Source of the DNA: JOPF136 sp963773835 | Lineage (GTDB): Bacteria; Acidobacteriota; Terriglobia; Acidiferrales; UBA7541 | Length of the DNA: 64,000 nucleotides | NCBI GenBank assembly: GCA_963773835.1 | Contig: CAVZCQ010000003.1 | Location: 1 to 64,000 of the forward strand | Direction: 5' to 3' | Part shown: positions 8,263 through 15,344 of the stretch, piece after piece | Numbering within the stretch: the first letter of the stretch is position 1 | How the letters are laid out: every line of letters begins with the position of its first letter | The notes under the pieces: generated by a model | What the model was told of the DNA's origin: nothing | Database searches by the model: none | What the model saw: only the letters and a program-made list of their open reading frames with translations | Translations under genes and position numbers: made by a program

Positions 8263-9138
8263 TCATTTCAGTGTTCGCGGAAAAAAGATTCTCCAGTCCG
8301 GGTCGAATGCAGGATTTTTGAGGCCGTGACAGAGATAAAAGTCAAACTTCACACCATCGCTTTTGGCAAGGAGTTGGTCTGCTTTGGTATAGCCAGCACG
8401 CGCAAGGTAGAAACCGATTGATTGGTGATAGGGGTACGTGTAGTCGAGCTTCTTCAATATCGCAAGCAACGTGGTGACGGATATTCGGTTTCTGGCCAAT
8501 CGAAACGCTGTGAGGACAGCCGGAACACCACCGGAGTATCCCGGTCGAACTGTAATATCAACGAGGGTTCTCTCGATCGAAGTGACCTCCAGGGCGTGAC
8601 CCGACGGAGCTTTGCGTTGTTCTACCTCTAGCCGCCCCGTGTGTTTTCCGCTTAGCAGGGTAATTCTGGCGTCTTGGTATTTATAGACGAGCTTTGAATA
8701 TCTTTGTTGATTCCGAAAAGCACGGTCAATGCCCTCTTGCGTGAGCTGGGATGAGTTGCGACGTTTTTCGGATTGTTCCTTATTCAGAAAAATATTCTTG
8801 TAATCGGCGCGAAGCCCGTGAATCCACATCGCAGAGCCGTGTGAGAAGAATGCGTCGTCTTTTTTGATTGAGATGGCGACTGAGATGGGAGACGCTTTGC
8901 CTTCCCAACTGTACCGGCGGAGGGAGGAGTAGTGATGTGATCGAACCCGGAGCTCGGTAACCTTTGTGCGGGTGAGTAGCATTTGAACGAAGGTATACGA
9001 CGTCATGCTAGGGGGCAGATTCCACTCGTGGTTCTTTTCCGCAAAGAGATGTTCCAAGTCTGATGGCGCAAAAACCCGGTCTGCATTGGTTTCAAAATAT
9101 TGGATCATCAGATCAGTGCGGATTTTGGATTTTGGCAT
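8263..9138 (-). CDS. AbiEi-family antitoxin-like protein (orphan, divergent)
   Basis: The 291-residue product resembles type IV antitoxins of the AbiEi group. The N-terminal part is a probable winged helix ('MIQYFETNADRVFAPSDLEHLF'). Then come 'FFSHGSAMWIHGL' and 'EVTSIERTLVDITVRPGYSGG', the hallmark segments of AbiEi-like proteins. It is transcribed away from an AbiEii-AbiEi pair, and the 247-bp gap between them holds two near-identical palindromes and a third inverted repeat. AbiEi proteins repress their own promoters by binding inverted repeats, so those sites are likely targets; this is inference. I chose the ATG at 9138 because longer starts would run through the first palindrome. The ribosome-binding site there is poor. 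Confidence 0.7.
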   Translation of the reverse strand: MPKSKIRTDLMIQYFETNADRVFAPSDLEHLFAEKNHEWNLPPSMTSYTFVQMLLTRTKVTELRVRSHHYSSLRRYSWEGKASPISVAISIKKDDAFFSHGSAMWIHGLRADYKNIFLNKEQSEKRRNSSQLTQEGIDRAFRNQQRYSKLVYKYQDARITLLSGKHTGRLEVEQRKAPSGHALEVTSIERTLVDITVRPGYSGGVPAVLTAFRLARNRISVTTLLAILKKLDYTYPYHQSIGFYLARAGYTKADQLLAKSDGVKFDFYLCHGLKNPAFDPDWRIFFPRTLK

Positions 9139-9155
9139 AGTGAGTTCGGCAATCC

Positions 9156-9199
9156 GAACCACCAGACCCCTGGTATATATACCAGGGGTCTGGTGGTTC
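9156..9199. promoter_or_regulatory. 44-bp perfect palindrome (operator candidate)
   Basis: Each 22-base arm is the exact complement of the other, centred at 9177/9178. The core reads CCCCTGG, TATATATA, CCAGGGG. It lies immediately upstream of the AbiEi-like gene on the minus strand. Such symmetry with an AT centre suits a dimeric repressor site overlapping a promoter. It could also form a cruciform. Confidence 0.6.
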
Positions 9200-9212
9200 T
9201 CACTCTTCAACG

Positions 9213-9238
9213 CCCCCTGGGTATATATACCCAGGGGG
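9213..9238. promoter_or_regulatory. 26-bp perfect palindrome sharing the same core
   Basis: This palindrome is centred at 9225/9226, 48 bp from the first. Its core is CCCCTGGG, TATATATA, CCCAGGGG, so it repeats the first site with one extra G-C pair on each side. Two similar operators in tandem would suit cooperative binding by an autoregulator such as AbiEi. Confidence 0.6.
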
Positions 9239-9291
9239 GATTGGTTAGCTCGAAGACTTCAAGATGTTCCCCAAAAAGGACACATCAGTCC

Positions 9292-9337
9292 GTGTACAGG
9301 AATATGGCTTACCACCGAAAAGCAAGACCCTGTACAC
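9292..9337. promoter_or_regulatory. TGTACA-containing inverted repeat
   Basis: GTGTACAGG at 9292-9300 and CCTGTACAC at 9329-9337 form 9-bp arms around a 28-bp spacer. Each arm also contains the self-complementary TGTACA. It ends 48 bp before the AbiEii ATG and is probably tied to that promoter. Confidence 0.45.
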
Positions 9338-9385
9338 ATGTGTCTCCTACGAGGAATATGATATCATAGCTGCGTGGTCTAAATC

Positions 9386-10174
9386 ATGGATATTGTAGGG
9401 CAGATCGCGAAATACGAGGCCAGAGGCTTCACACGAGAACGGGCTGAGATAAACGTCCTAATGGAAGCTGCGGCCCTTGCCATTTTCAGAGATTTCCCGG
9501 ACGCATTCGTCCTCTTTGGAGGAGCCACGCTCGTCTTCTATCACGACAGCGTGAGACATTCAGCAGACCTCGACTTACTGTCCCGCGGGTCTCAACCGCC
9601 GTCGCGAGAGGAGATAGTTGCTTCTCTGGAGCGAGACCTCACGCCTCTAACCCAGATTATGGAGATGGGTCCCCTTCGTTTTGAAATCGAGAACTCAGAC
9701 AGTCGTGAAGGAAGAATTGTTGTAACTGCCAACGCTGGCAGACGGCTATTTCGTGTCGATTTAACCCGCTTGGGTGCCGCGATCGAAAGCGAAATTGAAG
9801 CTCATCCAATCGACGGAGAAGCAGGCGTTTCGGCGGTCATAAAGTCGGCCACCAAAGAGCTCCTCCTTCTCCAAAAGGCAGAGGCATTCTTGCTGCGCAG
9901 GACTCTCAAGGCTAGGGATGCCTACGATACTCACCTACTAAAGAGCCTCGGCGCAATGCTCAGTGCAAACCTGCGCGCACATTTGCAGGACACTGTGCTC
10001 GCAAATGAAATTGATTCCGACACGATCTCGAATCGCATAGAACGAATTGACGCGAACCTTTGCCGCTTGGAACTCAAACCTATATTGCCGCCTGATATTT
10101 ACTCTGCGCTTGAAGATGCGGGATTCGAACCACTCAGAGATACGCTTAAGGAGTTGTATGAAGAATGGCTATAA
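9386..10174 (+). CDS. AbiEii-type nucleotidyltransferase toxin
   Basis: This 262-residue protein fits the AbiEii/AbiGii toxin family of minimal nucleotidyltransferases. 'FVLFGGATLVFYHDS' followed by 'HSADLDLLS' gives the GG motif and the metal-binding D-x-D. Later come 'KSATKELLLLQKAEAFLLRR' and 'LKARDAYDTHLL', matching the conserved Lys and KxRDxYD segments. Family members use NTPs to modify tRNA or other targets and cause growth arrest during phage attack. The stop overlaps the start of the antitoxin gene by 10 bp, so the two are translationally coupled. Here the toxin comes first, the reverse of the classical abiE order. The family call is strong. Confidence 0.85.
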   Translation: MDIVGQIAKYEARGFTRERAEINVLMEAAALAIFRDFPDAFVLFGGATLVFYHDSVRHSADLDLLSRGSQPPSREEIVASLERDLTPLTQIMEMGPLRFEIENSDSREGRIVVTANAGRRLFRVDLTRLGAAIESEIEAHPIDGEAGVSAVIKSATKELLLLQKAEAFLLRRTLKARDAYDTHLLKSLGAMLSANLRAHLQDTVLANEIDSDTISNRIERIDANLCRLELKPILPPDIYSALEDAGFEPLRDTLKELYEEWL

Positions 10175-10800
10175 AGAATACAAAAACGAGGCCACTGGAT
10201 TGGGCAAAAGTTCTCACATGTGAAGCCCGTCTGACCGACGTCGTCCTCGTGGATGAAATGGCCGCCAAATACAAGCTGCCTGTTGCTTCTGTGTGGAAAG
10301 CATTATCGCGATTGGCGGATCGCGGTTTGCTCGGCCGAGTCGCCAAAGGAGTTTATGTAAACAGGCTGGTCCGTGATAGTGCAGCGTCGGACTTCATAAA
10401 GATCCTCAGACCAAATTCTTACGTTTCTCTAGAATCTGCACTGAACCACTGGGGTTTGAGTACACAGAGTCCCGTGGTGCTCACATGCGTGACCACCGGT
10501 AAACCTAAAGAATACCGAACATCGGAGTTCGCAATCACGTTTCGAACGATTTCAAAGCGCCTTTTCTGGGGTTTCATCGAAAAACAGACGCGTTATGCGA
10601 AATACGCGATCGCCGAACCAGAAAAGGCGTTGCTGGATTGGATTTATCTCTCCTTGCAAACGGGAGTCAAGCCCAGCCTGGATGAGATTGAATTCAAGCC
10701 CGTAGACAAACAAAAACTTGTCAAATATGCGAGCAAATATCCTGGTACTGTTCGAAACGTGCTCACGCACTCGCTTGCGTTTGAACACTTTGCAGCGTGA
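10165..10800 (+). CDS. AbiEi-type antitoxin / transcriptional regulator
   Basis: The 211-residue product has an N-terminal winged helix ('VVLVDEMAAKYKLPVASV', then 'WKALSRLADRGLLGRVAKGVY') and the AbiEi core 'NSYVSLESALNHWGL' and 'YAIAEPEKALLDWIYLS'. AbiEi proteins neutralise AbiEii toxins without stable complex formation (type IV) and repress the operon. It overlaps the toxin gene by 10 bp, ATG inside the toxin's last codons. Its sequence differs from the orphan AbiEi-like protein encoded divergently, so the locus carries two distinct regulators. Confidence in the family is high. Confidence 0.83.
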   Translation: MAIKNTKTRPLDWAKVLTCEARLTDVVLVDEMAAKYKLPVASVWKALSRLADRGLLGRVAKGVYVNRLVRDSAASDFIKILRPNSYVSLESALNHWGLSTQSPVVLTCVTTGKPKEYRTSEFAITFRTISKRLFWGFIEKQTRYAKYAIAEPEKALLDWIYLSLQTGVKPSLDEIEFKPVDKQKLVKYASKYPGTVRNVLTHSLAFEHFAA

Positions 10801-10994
10801 ACCTCCGAGGACGATTTCCGTACAAGATTTACGTAAAGGTTGAGACAACCTTAATAATAATTTTCGAGTTTTGGCAGAGCGGGAAGAGCTTCCCCGCCAA
10901 CTGAATCGCCGCGACGTAGGGATTGGGCAATAGCACAGGCGGGCGTAGTATTCATTTCATGCGGTCTCGATGAGACCTCACGGGAGGCGCTGCC

Positions 10995-11420
10995 ATGCCG
11001 GTCACGGTGAAAAGCATTTCGCTTTGGCGGAAAGAGATTGAGAACCAGGTTGGGACGCTCGCGCATACGCTCGAGCCGGTTTCCAAAGCCGGTGCAAGTT
11101 TGCAGGTCCTGATGGGATATCGCCACGAGGGCGGCGGAGCAAAGGCCGCAGTTGAGCTCTATCCCATCGCAGGCAAGAAGGTGACGGCCGCGGCTGCGGA
11201 AGCGGGGCTGTCAGCATCTTCGATTCCGGCCCTGCTTGTGGAAGGGGACGACAAGCCCGGTCTCGGGTTGGCCATCGCAGGGGCGGGGATCAACATGACT
11301 TTCTTTTTGGCTCAGGCGATCGGGCGAAGGTTTTCGGCCGTACTCGGGTTCGAGACGGAAGCCGACGCGAAGACAGCCGCGCCGGTTATCAAGAGGGCGA
11401 CGGCGCGCCAAAAGAAATGA
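10995..11420 (+). CDS. ACT-domain-like protein
   Basis: This 141-residue protein looks like two linked ACT-type folds. The first is 'SISLWRKEIENQVGTLAHTL' with 'EPVSKAGASLQVLMGYRHEG', the usual ACT pattern in which the second strand follows 'xNxxGxLAxxLxxLxxAG'. The second is 'LVEGDDKPGLGLAIAGAGIN' followed by a strand-rich tail ('IGRRFSAVLGFETEADAKTA'). ACT domains bind small ligands, often amino acids, to control enzymes or transporters. No catalytic domain is attached. The second repeat appears to lack a few residues after 'LAIA' compared with the first, which may be an internal deletion. GGGAGG lies 9 bases before the ATG. Neighbours give no clue to its partner. Confidence 0.6.
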   Translation: MPVTVKSISLWRKEIENQVGTLAHTLEPVSKAGASLQVLMGYRHEGGGAKAAVELYPIAGKKVTAAAAEAGLSASSIPALLVEGDDKPGLGLAIAGAGINMTFFLAQAIGRRFSAVLGFETEADAKTAAPVIKRATARQKK

Positions 11421-11520
11421 ATAGAGTTGAAGTGGTGATCGATTCCCCAGCCCTTGCCAGTAGCCGAAACGGGAGGCTCCATTGCCACCACGGGGAACGT
11501 GAAGAGATTTTGCCTTGGCA

Positions 11521-11620
11521 TTTGAGGTGGTCGCATTTGCGACCTCAAAGAAAGGACCAGAAGCGAACTTGAAGTCACATGTTGTGACCTCATCTTGAGG
11601 CTCCAGCTTGACACCTCAAG
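11521..11620. repeat. cluster of three inverted repeats
   Basis: Three hairpins follow each other. The first pairs TTTGAGG...TCGC with GCGACCTCAAA (11521-11549). The second pairs GTCACA with TGTGAC (11574-11588). The third pairs CTTGAGG with CCTCAAG (11594-11620). The motif GACCTCA or CACCTCA recurs in each. They lie in the 232-bp gap before the gene at 11653 and could be an operator array or terminator and leader hairpins. Confidence 0.4.
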
Positions 11621-11652
11621 AAACGCAACTCTTCTCTAACTCGCGGTAGCTG

Positions 11653-12435
11653 ATGCACTCCGCATTCGAACGGTATGTCGGAATCGACTACTCAGGCGCT
11701 CAGACGCCCTCGTCGAGCCTCAAGGGTCTGCGCGTCTACGAGGCCGACGGCTCGACCGTCCCACTAGAAGCCGCGCCGCCGCCCAGCCCGCGCAAATACT
11801 GGACACGCAGAGGCATCGCCGAGTGGCTGGTCGAGAGGCTTTCGAAGGGGCCGGCGATGCTCGTTGGCATCGACCACGGTTTTTCGTTCCCGGCGCGGTA
11901 TTTCGAGAAGTATGGTTTGCCTCTCGATTGGCCGTCTTTCCTTGACGATTTCCAGCTGCACTGGCCGACGGACGAGGACATCTACGTCGATTTTGCTCGC
12001 GAAGGCATCACCGGAAATGCAGCAGATCGGTCAGGCAGTCCCAGATGGCGACGGGTGACGGAGCTGCGGGCGCGCACCGCCAAGTCCGTGTTCCAGTTCG
12101 ACGTGCAGGGGTCGGTGGCAAAGTCCACCCACGCGGGCATCCCGTGGCTGCGCCACATCCGGCAGCACGCCAGAGGCCGTATCCATTTCTGGCCGTTCGA
12201 CGGCTGGGACGTTCCGCCCAGCTGCTCGGTGATCGCGGAAGTCTATCCTGCACTCTGGAACAGGACATTTCCGGCCGAGCGACGAACGGCCGACCAACAG
12301 GACGCGTTCGCCGTCGCCAAGTGGCTGCAGGGGGCGGATTGCGACGGCAGCCTTGAAGGGTACTTCCACCCCCAAATCGAACCGAAGGAGCGCGAAAAGG
12401 CTGAGATTGAGGGTTGGATTCTGGGAGTCTTGTAG
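11653..12435 (+). CDS. predicted RNase H-fold protein of unknown function
   Basis: The 260-residue product begins with 'RYVGIDYSGAQTPSSSLKGL', an acidic first strand of the kind seen in RNase H-like and DUF429-type predicted nucleases. A second acidic strand is 'MLVGIDHGFSFP', and a later acidic position is 'VIAEVYPALW'. These three sites could form a metal-binding D-D-E centre. 'TADQQDAFAVAKWL' near the end matches the helix after the third acidic residue in DUF429-like proteins. No signal peptide or membrane segment is present. The ribosome-binding site is weak. The fold assignment is moderate and the substrate is unknown. Confidence 0.5.
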   Translation: MHSAFERYVGIDYSGAQTPSSSLKGLRVYEADGSTVPLEAAPPPSPRKYWTRRGIAEWLVERLSKGPAMLVGIDHGFSFPARYFEKYGLPLDWPSFLDDFQLHWPTDEDIYVDFAREGITGNAADRSGSPRWRRVTELRARTAKSVFQFDVQGSVAKSTHAGIPWLRHIRQHARGRIHFWPFDGWDVPPSCSVIAEVYPALWNRTFPAERRTADQQDAFAVAKWLQGADCDGSLEGYFHPQIEPKEREKAEIEGWILGVL

Positions 12436-12513
12436 GATCTCAGCCATTTTTTTGTTCCTGGCCTCCCGGCGCACCTGGCACACTTCTCTGCTGTGAATGC
12501 CGAGCAGATGAGA

Positions 12514-15309
12514 TCACTCGTCCAGGGAATGTTGGTCGACTTGTTGACGCTCTGCTTCCCTGGGCTGTGAGGGTCCTGCCGAAGATGGCTCTTCGCTGAG
12601 CGAACCGTGGTCGTCCCTCAGATCACTGCTTTGCTCCGCGTCTAGCGCGGATTCCTTTGACACCTCTTTGCTCAATTCACGGCCCAGAGCCTCGGCATCG
12701 TCGGTGTAAATTTGCGCGTCATAGCGCGCGCGAGAGACGGACACATATCCCAGCCGGGTATTGATGAGGTCTTGGTGCGCCTGTTCCGTGTCTACATGGA
12801 CCAAGACACGGTCGGCAGTGAGTCCCTGGCTGCTGTGGCTAGTGACGGCGTAGCCGTAGTCGAGATGCGGGTGCTCACGAATGTTGAACTGCACTTCTCG
12901 GTCCGAATCCAGGCGGATTGTGAGATTCCCTTCCGAATCCACACTCTCCAGAGTTCCAAGCTGCCGGTTGGCAATCCGCTCCGCGCTGTATGGCGCGGTG
13001 AATTGGACGCGATCTCCCTGCGAGAAATTCCTTTCCTCTTCCCTGTAAGCGGTGACTCCTTGTAATCGCCGCGGGTCATATGTCAGCTGTTCGGCTCCAG
13101 CCCGCTCGACGGTAAGTAGATTCCGTTCTCGATCAATGTCGGCGACACGGGCATATTCTCCAGCCTCTACACCGAGCACTCGGCTTCCTCGGCTGAAGCG
13201 CAGAGTGTCGCCGACCTCGTATTGCGCGGCCCATTGGCGATCCGCTCCGGTCAACTGCTGGCGAGGAACAAGCACTCTCAGTGAGTATTCTCGCTCTCCG
13301 ACTGCGCCCTTGGCTTGCAACTCGGCGTGAATCGTTTCGTTGATGTCGAGCCGGGACTTGTTGTCGGGTGAGACGACCAAGGTGTGCTCGGGGTGCTCGG
13401 CATAAGCCTTCGCTATTGCCCCCAGTCGCTCCTGCCGGTCCGCGATTTCATGCACTCGACCTTGCTGATGCAGATTCTCAACGGCTTCCCGTACCTGGCC
13501 CCTCGCGAACTGTTCGACAGCTTGCTTCAGCGCCGGGTCCTTCTGACGGATGATGTCGTCCAGGTGGGCGGTGCTCATGCCCGCCTCTTGAAGCTGTTCG
13601 AACGGTTTGCCGGCTTCTACACCCTGGTGCTGGCGGAGGTCGCCGACAAAGATCACGCGGTCGTGCTCATGAAGCCGATGCAAGAAATCGTTGACCTGTC
13701 TGGTGCTGGCCAGGCTCGACTCATCGACTATGTAGAGATGTTTTTGGCTGCTCTCCTCCGTCCGGGGGCGTGCCAGATGGTACTGCAGGGTCTTCGAGTG
13801 GATGCCTGCTTCTTCAAGCTGTTGAGCGGCGCGAGATGTCGGGGCAAACCCCTCGACTTGAAATCCCTCGCGTTCCGCAGCCTCTCTAATTGCGGCCAAA
13901 GCCGTCGTCTTGCCTGTTCCAGCGCCTCCCTGCAGGCCCACAACTTGATCTCGACTTTTCAGAATGTCTTCAACGGCTTCCCGCTGCCTGCTGGATAAGC
14001 GCGAGAACGACTCCGACTCAAAGTGCGCCTGGGATGCAATGGGCTCGCTCCGGTCTTGGCCCGCGCGCATCTGCGCAATGTTCTCGCGCTCCAACTGCAG
14101 CATCTGGCGTGTGGTAAGGATGCGCTGCGTTGCTCCGCTCCGGCCCGTCGATACGTCAACGAATTCGCCTGATTGCAGGCGGTTCTCAAAATCCGCCTGA
14201 ACTGTATGGAAGCTGGTGTTGCCCATCCCTCGCCTAAGCGCGTCACGCATGAGTTCGCGCTCGCCAACTGTGGCCTCCCGCTCGATATGGCGGTCACGGG
14301 AATAACTGACTGCTTCCCGCGCGCTGCGGTTCTCGACGTCGGGTTTGTGGTTTTCCTCGAGTGTTCTCTCCCGTGCGCGTTGCACTACTTGCTCGGGCTG
14401 ATTGCCGAAAGCTGCTGCCAGCTCGCGCTGTCTTTCGAGCATTTCTTCGGCGCTCAGGGGACTCTTCGCATCTCGCGTGCGATGAGCGGCTATCTGAGCT
14501 GCGCCGGCTCCTTCCAAGCCCTCCTTTTCGAGATGAGCCCTTATCTGCTGGCTGCGGAGACTGTTCGCTTCCAAGTACTCTCGGGTATAGCCCTTAATCT
14601 CGGGAGCGCCATTCTTGCCCGGCTCGATCTCATAGCCAAGCTGCTTCAGGCGGTATCCGAGTTCGGCTTGGTAAACCGCTGTGCCGTACTTCTGACTCTT
14701 GTAGATTTCCTGCGGCTGGATTGCGTGGGCCTGGCCGTCCTGCGTCACCGTGACGTTGAAAAACACGGCATGAGTGTGAAGTTGCGGAGCGGCGTAGCCG
14801 TCAACAGGGCGCGCGCTATCGTGCTCGAATTTGACAGCAACCCACTTGCCGGTTGTCTCGGCCGGGTGGTTCCCTCCGATGCGCGCCTGCACAAATCGTT
14901 CCATCTCGTCTAGTGCGACGCGGACGCTTTCGCCGTGCGCTGCTCGCACCCGTTCGTCTTCCCCCACCAAGGCCGTCAGGGAAACGCTTTTCGGCGCGCT
15001 GAAAGTCGCATCCCACCCAGCGCGGTGCCCCATGCTCTTGACCATTTCGCCGTTTTCATCTCTGTACGTGAATGACGCCCGGTGCCTCACAAGCTGCTCC
15101 CCGGTCACCGGGTGCTGCCCATTGGCTAGCCGTTGGAATTCTTCTTCCGAGGCTTTTCCGGCTGAGCCCCATTCCTCGGCGAGCCGACCCTGCCACTCGC
15201 CCAGGACCTGTCCCTTGTGGCTGTAATACGCCTGCTCAGCGCTCGTGAATTCCTTTGAATGGTAGGCCTGAGCCTGGCTTGCGCTGAGCGGCTTGGAGAT
15301 GGTTACCAT
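12514..15309 (-). CDS. MobF-family conjugative relaxase (TrwC/TraI-like)
   Basis: This 931-residue protein combines a relaxase with a helicase. The relaxase part (1-310) has paired tyrosines at 28-29, 'GHRAGWDATFSAPKSVSL' at 94-111, and the metal-binding histidines in 'PQLHTHAVFF' (His178 and His180). The helicase part has Walker A 'GGAGTGKTT' at 461-469, Walker B 'LYIVDESSL' near 526, and late motifs 'GYAVTSHSSQGLTADRVLV'. MobF relaxases nick oriT, stay bound to the 5' end and unwind the strand for transfer. I chose ATG 15309 because 'VTISKPLSASQAQ' is the normal N-terminus and longer starts overlap the coupling-protein gene. It defines this region as a mobilizable element. Confidence 0.93.
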   Translation of the reverse strand: MVTISKPLSASQAQAYHSKEFTSAEQAYYSHKGQVLGEWQGRLAEEWGSAGKASEEEFQRLANGQHPVTGEQLVRHRASFTYRDENGEMVKSMGHRAGWDATFSAPKSVSLTALVGEDERVRAAHGESVRVALDEMERFVQARIGGNHPAETTGKWVAVKFEHDSARPVDGYAAPQLHTHAVFFNVTVTQDGQAHAIQPQEIYKSQKYGTAVYQAELGYRLKQLGYEIEPGKNGAPEIKGYTREYLEANSLRSQQIRAHLEKEGLEGAGAAQIAAHRTRDAKSPLSAEEMLERQRELAAAFGNQPEQVVQRARERTLEENHKPDVENRSAREAVSYSRDRHIEREATVGERELMRDALRRGMGNTSFHTVQADFENRLQSGEFVDVSTGRSGATQRILTTRQMLQLERENIAQMRAGQDRSEPIASQAHFESESFSRLSSRQREAVEDILKSRDQVVGLQGGAGTGKTTALAAIREAAEREGFQVEGFAPTSRAAQQLEEAGIHSKTLQYHLARPRTEESSQKHLYIVDESSLASTRQVNDFLHRLHEHDRVIFVGDLRQHQGVEAGKPFEQLQEAGMSTAHLDDIIRQKDPALKQAVEQFARGQVREAVENLHQQGRVHEIADRQERLGAIAKAYAEHPEHTLVVSPDNKSRLDINETIHAELQAKGAVGEREYSLRVLVPRQQLTGADRQWAAQYEVGDTLRFSRGSRVLGVEAGEYARVADIDRERNLLTVERAGAEQLTYDPRRLQGVTAYREEERNFSQGDRVQFTAPYSAERIANRQLGTLESVDSEGNLTIRLDSDREVQFNIREHPHLDYGYAVTSHSSQGLTADRVLVHVDTEQAHQDLINTRLGYVSVSRARYDAQIYTDDAEALGRELSKEVSKESALDAEQSSDLRDDHGSLSEEPSSAGPSQPREAERQQVDQHSLDE

Positions 15310-15344
15310 CGCAGCTGATTTCCTCTCACTCGAATATCTCCAGC

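Noticed and set aside
9156..9238. The two similar palindromes as the start of a CRISPR array.
   Set aside because: Only two copies, of unequal length and each fully self-complementary, with no regular spacers and no cas genes.
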